In this document: positions 15,616-24,770 of the stretch, piece after piece
Layout of the letters: each line of letters opens with the position of its first letter
How positions within the stretch are numbered: the first letter of the stretch is position 1
NCBI RefSeq assembly: GCF_001280595.1
Contig: NZ_LITU01000081.1
Coordinates: 71,811-135,810, forward strand
Direction: 5' to 3'
Length of the DNA stretch: 64,000 nt
Source of the DNA: Paenibacillus xylanivorans
GTDB taxonomy: Bacteria; Bacillota; Bacilli; Paenibacillales; Paenibacillaceae
The notes under the pieces: generated by a model
The model's input: the letters and a program-made list of their open reading frames with translations, nothing else
Databases searched by the model: none
Told to the model about the DNA's origin: nothing
Made by a program: the position numbers and the translations under genes

Positions 15616-15946
15616 GCGTGTAGCTCAATTCCCAAATGAGTGTTTGATGATCTGCGTGTAGGTGTTCCGGTTACGGATCGTTCTTCGTGATATAAAATGA
15701 AAGCATAATCCTTTACACTAGGCCACTACGTGTGCAGAACAATCTTTCGATCGCCTTTATCCCCGGATTTTTGGAATTCCCTTTCTTCAAAGGGTAGAAT
15801 CCAGTGATAAATGCGAAGTATATGCTTCCGTTGCAGCTTTCTTTCAGAAAGCTTTTATGACTTCATCTTATGTGGATGGATTTAAAAGGGAAAAGTAAAA
15901 AAAAGCAGCAGGACCAGGGATAAACCTTGATCCTGCTGCTTTTGTG
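15616..15946. other. 331-base region between convergent genes
   Basis: Holds a short hairpin just after the aldo/keto reductase stop (TTGAGC/GCTCAA), a second hairpin at 15835-15853 (AGCTTTC/GAAAGCT, then TTTTA) that may terminate that gene, and the terminator of the minus-strand DsbA gene. No gene is seen. Confidence 0.55.
15895..15943 (-). terminator. Terminator of the DsbA-like gene
   Basis: AGCAGCAGGA pairs with TCCTGCTGCT; the minus strand reads into eight T. Confidence 0.9.
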
Positions 15947-16681
15947 TTATTTGGATTGATCCGGTTGCGGAACCTCGCAGCCGTCTTCTGTGCATACTCC
16001 GCTGCCATCTGCGTCAGCTGAGTTGGACTCTACCATGGTGAAAGGGGAGCGCTCGTCCCATGCTTTCTGGATAGCGTCAAGGAACACCTCATCCGGTTGA
16101 GCGCCAGATACAGCGAACTTGCGATCAAATACGAAGAACGGTACACCCCGGATGCCTAACTGTTCGCCTTCGGCCTGGTCGGCACGAACCTGTTCTGCAA
16201 ATTGATTACTGGACAACACTTCTGCTGCAGCATTGCGATCCAGACCAACTTCTTCAGCCAACTGAATCAGTACATCTGTATTACCGACATGTTTGCCTTC
16301 AATGAAGATCGCTTGAAATAGCCGTTCGCTCAGCTCAAGCATTTTCCCTTGTGTTTCCGCCCAGTGAGTCAAACGGTGAGCAGAGAAGGAGTTGGTAGGG
16401 ATCATCTCATCAATGTTGTATTCCAGTCCGGCCGTACGTGCATTATCATTCATCTGGGCATTCATGCCCCGTGCCTGCTCTATACTCATATTGTATTTGG
16501 CGGCCAGATATTCTGCATTGGTTTTGCCACTGTTCAATTCAGCATTTGGATCGAGTTCAAAACTTTTGAACTGCAATTTTACTTCATCGCGGTGTGGGAA
16601 TTGTGCCAGTACATTCTCCAGACGACGTTTGCCAATATAACAGAAAGGACACATAAAGTCGGACCATATTTCAATATTCAT
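15947..16681 (-). CDS. FrnE-like DsbA-family oxidoreductase
   Basis: A 244-residue thioredoxin-fold protein of the FrnE branch of DsbA. The dithiol CPFC occupies residues 11-14 in IWSDFMCPFCYIGKR, followed by the all-helical insertion and a cis-Pro loop at GIRGVPFFVF. The absence of a signal peptide places it in the cytosol, where FrnE-type proteins act as polyketide-associated or stress-related disulfide isomerases. The C-terminal extension carries two more cysteines (GVCTEDGCEVPQ), which could be an extra redox or metal pair. GGAGG lies 10 bases before the ATG. A cytidine deaminase-like gene lies 158 bases behind it. Confidence 0.9.
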   Translation of the reverse strand: MNIEIWSDFMCPFCYIGKRRLENVLAQFPHRDEVKLQFKSFELDPNAELNSGKTNAEYLAAKYNMSIEQARGMNAQMNDNARTAGLEYNIDEMIPTNSFSAHRLTHWAETQGKMLELSERLFQAIFIEGKHVGNTDVLIQLAEEVGLDRNAAAEVLSSNQFAEQVRADQAEGEQLGIRGVPFFVFDRKFAVSGAQPDEVFLDAIQKAWDERSPFTMVESNSADADGSGVCTEDGCEVPQPDQSK

Positions 16682-16780
16682 TCAATAAAACCTCCATCAT
16701 TTATAAATGAAACCAATACAGTTACAATTATATAGCGACTTTCCATCATTCGCAAGGTTGTGGTTATTTCCAGGCTTCAA

Positions 16781-16829
16781 AAAAAACAAGTGCTGAAGCA
16801 TGCAATGGATTGCAGCCTCAACACTTATA
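16781..16829 (-). terminator. Terminator of the cytidine deaminase-like gene
   Basis: AAGTGTTGAGGCTGCAA and TTGCATGCTTCAGCACTT form a long stem with one mismatch, then eight T on the minus strand. Confidence 0.9.
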
Positions 16830-16839
16830 GTTTAACTTC

Positions 16840-17265
16840 TTACTTATCCCGGTATGCCTTGGTCCAATGGTAAGGCTGAATTTCGTCTAGTCTCTTGAAA
16901 ATTAATGCTCCATCTGGATCGTACACGGCAGCCTTCACGTCTTCTCCCCAAAAAAACAATCGTTCCTGACACACACCGCAGGGGGTGAGAACCTTAAATT
17001 CAGAGTGCTCATCATCGCGTGCCACACAGATCGAGTGGGTGACCCGTTCGTTTAATTTGTGGGCTTCCAGATAGGCGCCTGTTTCCATACACAGATGCGT
17101 GGCGTCATTAATCACCTCTGGAGCTACGCTGATTAAGAGCGAACCCGTTTCGGTATATACAGCAGCCGCGCCGCCCCAGCCTTGAGGGTAGCGATGTTTG
17201 ACAAAGTTAGCAGCTTCTTGGAACAGTTTTTGTTCGATATTGAATTGATCTTGATGTGACGTCAT
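16840..17265 (-). CDS. Cytidine deaminase-like zinc protein
   Basis: A 141-residue protein of the cytidine deaminase superfamily. The zinc site is Cys59-Met-Glu61 (HLCMETGAYLEAH) and Cys96/Cys99 in TPCGVCQER, giving three Cys ligands and the proton-shuttling Glu, as in blasticidin-S deaminase and tetrameric cytidine deaminases. The substrate is not certain; nucleoside salvage is plausible, but the N-terminal region differs from standard Cdd. No nucleoside transporter or salvage gene is adjacent. It ends in a strong terminator, and the LTA-synthase-like gene lies 90 bases upstream-to-downstream on the same strand. Confidence 0.82.
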   Translation of the reverse strand: MTSHQDQFNIEQKLFQEAANFVKHRYPQGWGGAAAVYTETGSLLISVAPEVINDATHLCMETGAYLEAHKLNERVTHSICVARDDEHSEFKVLTPCGVCQERLFFWGEDVKAAVYDPDGALIFKRLDEIQPYHWTKAYRDK

Positions 17266-17354
17266 GGTATTGCACTAGCTCCATTTCATTGTAGTGTCGG
17301 GTTAACTTTGAAAAATGAATTATACAGTTCCGTCAGCGTACCGTTCCATATCTG

Positions 17355-19355
17355 TTAGGATGGGGATTCAGACGTTTGCTCCTCGCGAAAACGCGAGATC
17401 AGGTCAAACGTATTGACCGTATCTGACACATGCAGTCGCTTTGTCGCTTCATCGTGACCAGATCGGCAAGCATTAATATCCGTTTTGGCGCCGGTAGACA
17501 GATCGTAACAGGAGCCGCTGTCATACAAGTAATCATCCGAAGGGATATAGAAAAAGGAGCCATCAGTGAATGCACCACTGCGCAATACCACCATGCGGGA
17601 GGAACCGTCGTACACATCGTTGCCCATATGGTAATAGAGTTGATCTGAAATACCCAGCAGATGCAGTACGGAAGGTGTAACATCCAGTTGTCCGGCAGGC
17701 TCGTCAATCGTTCCGGCTTCTGCTCCGTCGGGAAGATGCACCAGCAAAGGCACTTCGTTCATAATTTGCTCCATATCCAGATCGTTCAGCGAACGTCCGA
17801 GAAATTTCTCGTATTGTTGCTGCTCCTTGATGGAATTATCGTGATCTCCATAGAACATGAAGATCGTTTTGTCCCACAATCCCCGATTTTTCAGGTCTTC
17901 AACCATGCTGCCGAGCGCAGAATCCACGTAATGAACGGATTGCAGATAGTCTCCAAACATCGTACCTTTGAATTCCCCAACATCCAGCTGTTGTTTGTCT
18001 TGGGGTAATGCGTATGGATGATGACTGCTAAGTGTAATCAGGAATGAATAGAACGGCTCAGTAACCTCGCTGCTCATTTTCTCAACCGATTGGCGGAAAA
18101 AGGACTCATCCGACAAGGACCAGCCAAGCGGGTCATCCTGTTCAAAATCATTTTTACTGTAAAATTTGTCATACTTCATATTCTGATACATCGTATAGCG
18201 ATTCCAAAATCCGCTCTCATAGGCATGAAATACATTGGTACTGTAACCATGATCCTTCAAGATAGAAGGCAGGGAATCGTAACTGTGGTCTGCGTAACGG
18301 ACAAATGCTGATCCAACCGACAGTGGATGCAATGAAATATTGGCCCCAAAGTCAGCATCCGATGTTCGCCCCTGACCTGTCTGATGATAAAAGTGACTGT
18401 AGTATTGGCTTTCCTTCATCAGCTCGTTAAAATGGGGCGTAATTTCCTGACCGCCAATGCTCTGGCCGATCATGAAATTCATGAAGGCTTCACCTTGGAC
18501 AATGATGACATTGCTATCTTTGTACTTGCCAAACATCGCATCCTTCAGTGGTTCCGCCTGTTGTCTGTTCGCAAAATAAGCTTCCGCCTGTTCCAGATCG
18601 ACAGGGTCGACTTCCGGTCCAAAGCCCAGATGGTCTTTGGCATAGTTGTACAGATCATAGCCGTGAAAAGCAAGAAGTCCGGTAACATTATACATGGACA
18701 CGTTCCACCAGTTGTTATCGAACAAGCCTTTTGCCCAGGTTTTACTATAAAAATAAATCGGACCTACCGCGAGCCCAAAACCCAATACAAGAGCAATGCT
18801 GCCTGCAATGAGTCGACGACGCATGCTTGATTTGCCGGGGGTTAAAGTGTAAGAGTTCAACCCGTTCGAATATGCGCTGGAACGTCCACCACGACGGTAA
18901 CGTTTACTGAACAGCAGGATCGCTGCATATGGGATGATCACTAGCCAATCGACAAAGAACCACAGATCACTGGCATAGATGAGCGTAGCGATACTGTCAC
19001 CCAAAGCATCAACCTGTCTGGCTTGCATCAATACAGGAATCGTCAGAAAATCCTGAAAGTAGCGATAATAAACCATATCGGCATAGATCAGTGCAGTAAG
19101 CAGCAGATTGAGCATAACGAGCGATATGATCATGCCTCGTCGAGGCAGCCACCAGGTCCAGAAGGACAGAAGCAGTACCGAACCGATGGCAATCACTTTG
19201 TCCAGAAGCCCCATTGTGATGTTGTAGGCGTGCAGATTGTGGTGAAGCCATATTAATTTGAGTAACATGAGTACAAGAAAAATAAGATATAACGTAATTG
19301 GATGATTCAGAAGCCCGCGCGGCGTAAGGCTGCGTGTTGGCTTAGTGACAAACAT
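17355..19355 (-). CDS. Lipoteichoic-acid-synthase-like sulfatase-family protein
   Basis: A 666-residue membrane enzyme of the LtaS family. Five N-terminal membrane helices (within about 15-205) precede an extracellular alkaline phosphatase/sulfatase-type domain. The nucleophile is expected to be Thr331 in GQGRTSDADFG; Glu289 in VQGEAF and the YGDHDN motif supply metal ligands. Family members transfer glycerol-phosphate from phosphatidylglycerol to a growing chain or a primer. Insertions such as the GRTSDADFGANISLHPL run are standard. ATG 19355 is chosen since GGGGGAGA precedes it; a longer frame to 19433 has no site. Which of the several LtaS paralogues it is cannot be told. Confidence 0.88.
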   Translation of the reverse strand: MFVTKPTRSLTPRGLLNHPITLYLIFLVLMLLKLIWLHHNLHAYNITMGLLDKVIAIGSVLLLSFWTWWLPRRGMIISLVMLNLLLTALIYADMVYYRYFQDFLTIPVLMQARQVDALGDSIATLIYASDLWFFVDWLVIIPYAAILLFSKRYRRGGRSSAYSNGLNSYTLTPGKSSMRRRLIAGSIALVLGFGLAVGPIYFYSKTWAKGLFDNNWWNVSMYNVTGLLAFHGYDLYNYAKDHLGFGPEVDPVDLEQAEAYFANRQQAEPLKDAMFGKYKDSNVIIVQGEAFMNFMIGQSIGGQEITPHFNELMKESQYYSHFYHQTGQGRTSDADFGANISLHPLSVGSAFVRYADHSYDSLPSILKDHGYSTNVFHAYESGFWNRYTMYQNMKYDKFYSKNDFEQDDPLGWSLSDESFFRQSVEKMSSEVTEPFYSFLITLSSHHPYALPQDKQQLDVGEFKGTMFGDYLQSVHYVDSALGSMVEDLKNRGLWDKTIFMFYGDHDNSIKEQQQYEKFLGRSLNDLDMEQIMNEVPLLVHLPDGAEAGTIDEPAGQLDVTPSVLHLLGISDQLYYHMGNDVYDGSSRMVVLRSGAFTDGSFFYIPSDDYLYDSGSCYDLSTGAKTDINACRSGHDEATKRLHVSDTVNTFDLISRFREEQTSESPS

Positions 19356-19516
19356 ATATATGTCTCCCCCCTGATGAATGGTTTTGTTAACGGAATGTAA
19401 AATAGGGCTCCATCCATTATAGCGTGGTGTCATGGCTTTTCAACTATGCCCAAGGGAGAAAAACTTCATGCGGAAGCAATGTCGCCAAGATCAACCCTAC
19501 TTCTACCAGAATACAT

Positions 19517-19555
19517 ACAAAAAAAGCGCCCACGCCGTGGAAGGCAGGAGCGCTT
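19517..19555 (-). terminator. Terminator of the rRNA methyltransferase gene
   Basis: AAGCGC pairs with GCGCTT around a CG-rich loop, and the minus strand ends in seven T. Confidence 0.75.
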
Positions 19556-19571
19556 GATCATTCCAATGTTG

Positions 19572-20732
19572 TTATTGTTGTGGTGTTTTATTCCGTGGAG
19601 GCAGTGGGCCCAAATACTGATAATATTGGGTTTCAATACGTCCATTGAACAACTTACGGCGTTTGTCTGCCTTGTGGCCAAAGTCTTCCTCGAAAGATTT
19701 GGTCGACGTGATGGCAAAAAAGGACCATGTCGGCAAATCGAGGTAACTGCGCCCTAAAGAACGCAGCAGCTTCTGCACTTCTTTCTCTTCACTCAAACGT
19801 TCACCATATGGAGGGTTGGTAATAATGACACCATATTCGCCCTGTGGTCTGGCACGATGAGCGGGCAGGACGCTGACTTCAATATCTTTGGCGAAGCCGG
19901 CACTCTTGATTGCTGCCTGTGCAACTTCAATGGCTTCCGGATCGATGTCGCTGCCCGAAATTTGCAATGGAATATCGTCGCGAACCGCGTCAAATGCTTC
20001 TTCGCGCGCCTGTTCCCACAATTCTTCAGGAATGACAGCCCAGTTCTCGGAGTTGAAGGTTCGACGAAGTCCTGGTGCAATGTTCCAGCCGATCATGGCG
20101 GCTTCAATCAGCATTGTGCCTGAACCGCAACATGGATCATAGAATGGACGGGATACATTCCAGCGGCTGAGCTGAATAAGTGCCGCAGCAAGCGTTTCTT
20201 TGAGTGGTGCTTCGGTTACGAGTTTACGATAACCCCGTTTATGCAGACCTGGTCCCGTCGTATCTAAAGTAAGCAGGGCGCGATCGTTCAGCAGAATGAC
20301 CTCAATCACATAACGAGACCCATCCTCTGGGAACCACTCCGTGTCATAAGTCAGCTTCAGTTTCTCGACGATCGCTTTTTTCACGATTCCCTGTGATGCA
20401 GGCACGCTGCTTAGCTGGGATTTGTGGGAGCGACCTTCAACCGGGAATTCGCCATCGGCTGGAATCCATTCCTCCCAAGGTAATGCTTTGGTACCTTCAA
20501 ATAATTCATCGAAAGTTGTCGCCGGGAATTCACCCATTTTGACCAATACGCGGTCCGAACTTCTCAGCCACAGATTACACCGGCAAATATCAATATAATC
20601 TCCAGTGAAGAAAACCCGGCCATTGTCGATCGTAACATCCTCATACCCCAGTTGTTTCAGTTCCCGGGCGACAACAGCCTCGAGTCCCATCGCCGAGGTC
20701 GCAATCAATTGCAATTGAGCCATGTGATTCAT
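19572..20732 (-). CDS. ypsC: THUMP-domain class I RNA methyltransferase (RlmL/YpsC-like)
   Basis: A 386-residue cytoplasmic RNA methyltransferase. The N-terminal part (about 1-160) fits the ferredoxin-like plus THUMP RNA-binding domains; the C-terminal part is a Rossmann methyltransferase with DPCCGSGTMLIEAA at 199-212 (AdoMet loop) and the catalytic NPPYGERL at 306-313, typical of N2-guanine methyltransferases. By analogy with E. coli RlmL it methylates 23S rRNA G2445, but it lacks the fused RlmK domain, as in other Firmicutes. The ATG at 20732 follows ATGGAGTTG; ATG 20723 is an alternative. It has its own terminator. Confidence 0.9.
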   Translation of the reverse strand: MNHMAQLQLIATSAMGLEAVVARELKQLGYEDVTIDNGRVFFTGDYIDICRCNLWLRSSDRVLVKMGEFPATTFDELFEGTKALPWEEWIPADGEFPVEGRSHKSQLSSVPASQGIVKKAIVEKLKLTYDTEWFPEDGSRYVIEVILLNDRALLTLDTTGPGLHKRGYRKLVTEAPLKETLAAALIQLSRWNVSRPFYDPCCGSGTMLIEAAMIGWNIAPGLRRTFNSENWAVIPEELWEQAREEAFDAVRDDIPLQISGSDIDPEAIEVAQAAIKSAGFAKDIEVSVLPAHRARPQGEYGVIITNPPYGERLSEEKEVQKLLRSLGRSYLDLPTWSFFAITSTKSFEEDFGHKADKRRKLFNGRIETQYYQYLGPLPPRNKTPQQ

Positions 20733-20962
20733 TTCAACTCCATTTCAAGCTGGAGAAGGAATATCCTTCTCTCAGCTGTATAGTGACGGTGCGGCCTTGC
20801 CGCTTTCCGTGAAAAAACTTACAATGAGAAATGCGGTAAGCTAATGCATTCATCCTAGTGGTGAACTACATGCTGACCGCCTGTGTTTGACAACAAACAT
20901 TTATTATAGAACATTGGCATCCATATGGAAAGCAGTCCAAGTGTCCAAGGAGGATTTTAGCG

Positions 20963-21595
20963 GTGAATCTGACCCCTGACGAATATGTAAATCAATTATT
21001 TCAAGAGGATGATCTCTTGTTAAAGGTAAAAGAAGCCATCCGATCGAATGGCATGCCGGAAGTTTCGGTTGCTGCGGCTTATGGCCGTTTGCTCACTTTT
21101 CTCGCGAAGACATCGAAAGCGGAAGCTGTACTCGAGATCGGCGTGCTGGGCGGATACAGTGGCATCTGCCTTGCTCGCGGTTTAAGTGACGGGGGGACCC
21201 TGACTTCGCTGGAACTGAAAGAGGAATATGCAGCGATGGCTCATGGCCATCTGGAGGAAGGTGGCTTTGGGGATAAAGTTGAATATCGAATTGGCCCCGC
21301 AGCCGACAGTCTGGAGCAATTGGCGCAGGAAGGACGCACCTTCGATTTCTTCTTCATCGATGCGGACAAGGAGAATTATCCCGTTTATCTCGATTACGCC
21401 ATTAAACTGGCGCGGCCCGGGGCGGTCATTGTGGGAGATAACTGTTTCCTGCGCGGCCGTACGTTAAATCCAGACAAGCAGGGCCCGGCTGTGCTTGCCG
21501 TTCGCCGTTTCAATGAACAGATGGCGAGTGATCCGCGCCTCGTAACGACGATGCTGCCGGATTATGATGGTCTGGCTCTGGCCTGGGTGAAGTAA
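20963..21595 (+). CDS. Class I SAM-dependent O-methyltransferase
   Basis: A 210-residue enzyme of the catechol/caffeoyl-CoA O-methyltransferase family. VLEIGVLGGYSGI (about 55-67) is the AdoMet loop; LTSLELKEEYAAMA gives the acidic ribose-binding residue, FDFFFIDADKENYPVYLDYA (130-149) carries the metal-binding IDADK, and VGDNCFLRGR follows. Firmicute relatives include TrmR, which methylates tRNA 5-hydroxyuridine, so an RNA substrate is possible. It starts at GTG with AAGGAGGATT upstream. A bidirectional terminator separates it from the convergent asparaginase gene. Confidence 0.9.
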   Translation: MNLTPDEYVNQLFQEDDLLLKVKEAIRSNGMPEVSVAAAYGRLLTFLAKTSKAEAVLEIGVLGGYSGICLARGLSDGGTLTSLELKEEYAAMAHGHLEEGGFGDKVEYRIGPAADSLEQLAQEGRTFDFFFIDADKENYPVYLDYAIKLARPGAVIVGDNCFLRGRTLNPDKQGPAVLAVRRFNEQMASDPRLVTTMLPDYDGLALAWVK

Positions 21596-21660
21596 GAAAG
21601 CTACCGATGGCTTTTCGTTGAATGGAAGGTCGGCATATTGCATCATTACGGGTTGAAAAA

Positions 21661-21714
21661 ACAAGAGACGATCACCCCCTGAATAACAGGGAACGTGTCG
21701 TCTCTTGTTTTTTT
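21661..21714. terminator. Bidirectional terminator between O-methyltransferase and asparaginase genes
   Basis: ACAAGAGACGA and TCGTCTCTTGT pair over 11 bases; T-runs occur on both strands. Confidence 0.92.
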
Positions 21715-21739
21715 CGGAATATATAAGGATGAGACCTTC

Positions 21740-22951
21740 TTATACTTCTGGCGTTCCGTATGTTTCAAACCATTTTTTGATCGTATCAAAATCATCGCTG
21801 AAGGAAAGCCCGAGCATCAATAAAATGCGTGCTTGCTGAGGACTGAGGTTGTCACCGGCAATAACGCCTTTGCCTCCGCCATATACACTGCCTGAACCTG
21901 TCCGAGTGGTCGTTACGAAGATTACGCCATCCTCCACCGCTTTGGTACGTGCTTGTCCCATCGCTCTGGAGATACCACCTGCTCCGGTACCGGACGTTAC
22001 GATTCCCGTGGCGCCTCCCTTCACAAATCCTTCAATGGCTTCGCCGCCAGCTTCCTGATAGGAAATCGCAATTTCCACCTTGGCGAGATCTGCCTTCGTG
22101 ATTTTGCTCAGGTCAAAGGCCGGTTTCAATGTACCTTCAGGCTTCAAGGCACGCGCAGGGGCGCGGTAAATTCGAATGTTTTCTTCATCAATATAACCTA
22201 CTGCACCAAGCATCGGGGTTTCGAACGTGTCTGTTCGATAATCATTCGTTTTGGTCACGCCGCGTGCCAGTTGAATGGTATCGTTCAACATCAGCACGGT
22301 CCCAAATGAAGTGGTGCGCCCGCTGCCTGCGAGCTTGATGGCGTTGTACAGATTGGCTTGTGCATCCGAGCCGATAACGGTCCAAGGGCGCATGGACCCT
22401 GTAATGACTACGGGTTTATCACTTTGTACTGTCATGTCAAGGAAGTAGGCGATTTCCTCCATGGTATCTGTACCGGTGGTAACCACAACGCTGTCATACT
22501 GAGCCAGAGCCTTGTCTACCGTCTGGGACAAGTCATAGAGATCAGCCATGGTATAGGAGCCTGAACCTGAATTTCCGAATTGGAGTGTGCTAACATCTGC
22601 AATCTTCTGTTTGTCCGGTAGAGCGTCGACCATTTCTCCAATTGGGAGTGTACCCGCCTTGTAGTTCTGGAAGCTGGTCGCATCCTCGGATTGACCTGCA
22701 ATCGTACCACCCGTTCCAATGACCAGAACATTAGGCAGAGCGGATTGTTTGAACAAATCCGATAAGGCAGGGATGGATGTGTTGCGAGCCGGAGTGGATG
22801 ATGCGGTCTGAACTGCACTGGTTGTACCGCTCACTTCTACCGTAGCCGCCTGAGCCGCGTAGGTTCCGATTGGGGACAGGGAGATGGTTAGAGCCGTCAA
22901 AGCAGCTGTGCTCCACACAGCCCAAGGACGAAGATTTGAAGTGTTTTTCAT
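21740..22951 (-). CDS. ansB: Secreted type II L-asparaginase
   Basis: A 403-residue exported enzyme hydrolysing asparagine to aspartate and ammonia. Residues 1-34 look like a signal peptide, ending in TYAAQA, followed by a Ser/Thr/Ala-rich linker to about residue 68. The catalytic domain has both active-site threonine elements, GTGGTIAGQ (nucleophile Thr83) and TTGTDTMEE, and the GSMRP loop. Periplasmic/exported type II enzymes have high substrate affinity. ATG 22951 is preferred, with AAGGAGAG upstream; a GTG at 22960 overlaps that site. No transporter for the product adjoins it. Confidence 0.93.
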   Translation of the reverse strand: MKNTSNLRPWAVWSTAALTALTISLSPIGTYAAQAATVEVSGTTSAVQTASSTPARNTSIPALSDLFKQSALPNVLVIGTGGTIAGQSEDATSFQNYKAGTLPIGEMVDALPDKQKIADVSTLQFGNSGSGSYTMADLYDLSQTVDKALAQYDSVVVTTGTDTMEEIAYFLDMTVQSDKPVVITGSMRPWTVIGSDAQANLYNAIKLAGSGRTTSFGTVLMLNDTIQLARGVTKTNDYRTDTFETPMLGAVGYIDEENIRIYRAPARALKPEGTLKPAFDLSKITKADLAKVEIAISYQEAGGEAIEGFVKGGATGIVTSGTGAGGISRAMGQARTKAVEDGVIFVTTTRTGSGSVYGGGKGVIAGDNLSPQQARILLMLGLSFSDDFDTIKKWFETYGTPEV

Positions 22952-23458
22952 GAATAGCACTCTCCTTCAGGTTAGTTTCGTGTGATGTTTGTTGAGGATG
23001 GTATGTATATGAATTCAAATTTATTGTATTTCATGTTAAATAATATGACAATCGTAGGTATAGATAGAGTAATCGGTTACATTGATAGATATATAGAGTA
23101 TATTTTGTGTTTATGAGGTTTTATGGACAAATATAAAGAGATGAAAAAGAGAGTCTGTAATATATAAAAATATAAAATGGATTTTGAAGTCATATTTTAT
23201 AACATATAAGTCTTTTGTCCTGATAGGGTATAGAAAGATTTTGGGGGAGTGTTGCAGGAACGTCCATAGCAGAAGTGATCTTATACAAAACGAATATCGG
23301 GGGTGTAAGTTAGCAAGTCTTGACGATTTTTGTAATACGTTCTAGGAAAAGAGGCTCAATTATTGCCAAATATTTGTATACGCATAACGTTGAGTCTATA
23401 ATATATGGTGATTTCAATATGTAAATATGTATATATACTAATGATTGGAGGAGAAACG
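22952..23458. other. 507-base AT-rich intergenic region
   Basis: Separates divergent asparaginase and P450 genes. A candidate P450 promoter (TTGTAT at 23374-23379, 17-base spacer, TATAAT at 23397-23402) is at its right end. The rest is AT-rich with no gene or strong hairpin. Confidence 0.6.
23374..23402 (+). promoter_or_regulatory. Candidate SigA promoter of the P450 gene
   Basis: TTGTAT and TATAAT are 17 bases apart; the -10 is perfect, 57 bases before the ATG at 23459. Confidence 0.6.
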
Positions 23459-24664
23459 ATGAACCGAGCACCGAGAAAGTATGCCAATTACATTCCGATC
23501 CGGGAACTGGGAGCGGTCGAACAACAATTATCTCCCTTCCAGGTGTACGCTGAACTTCGTGACAACACTCCAGTCCGCTATGACAACCATCGAGAATGCT
23601 GGGATGTTTTCCGTTATGAAGATGTGCAATATGTGTTGAAAAACCCCAAACTGTTCTCTTCCGAACGTGATCGCGCAAACGCCAGCATGCTCACTACCGA
23701 TCCGCCAAAGCACAAGCAACTGCGGGATCTGGTTAATCAGGCGTTCACACCTAGGGCGATCGAAGCGTTAGCTCCGCGTATTCAGGAAATCGCTGATGAA
23801 TTATTGACTCCGCATTTTTCAGAAGGTCGTATGCGTCTTATCGATGATCTTGCCACTCCACTTCCGGTTATTGTGATCGCCGAATTGATTGGAGTTCCTG
23901 CCGCAGATCGCCAGAAGTTTAAAGACTGGTCTGATGCACTCGTGAAGGGTGCGCGTGATGACAGTGATGATGCTTTCCAGGAATTAATGGAAGAAAAGAA
24001 AAGGAACCAGCAGGAGCTAGCGAGCTACTTCACGGCCATTATGGAAGAAAGACGTCAACGGCCGAAGGATGATCTGATCTCTTTGTTGCTTGCTGCGGAG
24101 ATTGAAGGGGAGAAGCTAACGGCAGAGGAAGTGGTCGGATTTTGCATCTTGTTACTTGCTGCCGGTAATGAAACCACGACCAATCTGATTACCAATGCCG
24201 TTCGTATTCTGTCAGAACGACCTGAGCTTCAGCAGCAGCTGCGAGAAAATCCTGAACTTATCCCCAATGCGGTAGAGGAAACGTTGCGTTATTATCCGCC
24301 GATTGTGGCTATTGGGCGTATTGCCAAAGAAACCGTAGAATTGAACGGGCAAACGATTCAGACGGGGGAACAGGTGATTTCCTGGGTAGGATCGGCAAAC
24401 CGGGACGGTGGTAAATTTGAACAGGCAGAAGAGTTTGTGCCCGACCGCAAGCCGAACAGACATATGGGTTTTGGATTTGGTATTCACTTTTGTCTTGGTG
24501 CGCCGCTTGCACGGCTTGAAGCAAGGGTTGTACTTCAGACGATGCTTCGGCAAATGGATGACATTCAGCTTGCGCCGGAAACCGTTTTGCAACCGATTCA
24601 AAGTGCGTTTGTATTTGGTGTGAAGGAATACCCGATTCAATTCGCAAGCCATCTGACACAATGA
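23459..24664 (+). CDS. Cytochrome P450 (CYP107-like)
   Basis: A 401-residue soluble bacterial P450 hydroxylase. The I-helix oxygen-activation motif AGNETT lies at 235-240, the ExxR (Glu274/Arg277 in EETLR) supports the core, and the heme loop FGFGIHFCLGAPLARLE places the thiolate at Cys345. The overall length and the DPPKHKQLRDLV (81-92) C-helix region match CYP107-type enzymes of Bacillus, which hydroxylate polyketides, fatty acids or steroids. Redox partner genes are not adjacent. ATG 23459 has GGAGGAGAAACG upstream; the longer frame from 23405 is unlikely. A perfect stem terminator follows. Confidence 0.95.
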   Translation: MNRAPRKYANYIPIRELGAVEQQLSPFQVYAELRDNTPVRYDNHRECWDVFRYEDVQYVLKNPKLFSSERDRANASMLTTDPPKHKQLRDLVNQAFTPRAIEALAPRIQEIADELLTPHFSEGRMRLIDDLATPLPVIVIAELIGVPAADRQKFKDWSDALVKGARDDSDDAFQELMEEKKRNQQELASYFTAIMEERRQRPKDDLISLLLAAEIEGEKLTAEEVVGFCILLLAAGNETTTNLITNAVRILSERPELQQQLRENPELIPNAVEETLRYYPPIVAIGRIAKETVELNGQTIQTGEQVISWVGSANRDGGKFEQAEEFVPDRKPNRHMGFGFGIHFCLGAPLARLEARVVLQTMLRQMDDIQLAPETVLQPIQSAFVFGVKEYPIQFASHLTQ

Positions 24665-24694
24665 ATCCATGTTGAGGTTTGAACAAATGAATGC

Positions 24695-24739
24695 CAAAAG
24701 CCGCTTTCACGCCTAATGGGCGCTGAAAGCGGCTTTTTT
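24695..24739. terminator. Bidirectional terminator between P450 and MFS genes
   Basis: AAAAGCCGCTTTC and GAAAGCGGCTTTT form a 13-pair stem with T-runs on both strands. Confidence 0.93.
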
Positions 24740-24770
24740 CATAAGAACAAATAAAATTTGGACTAAAGTA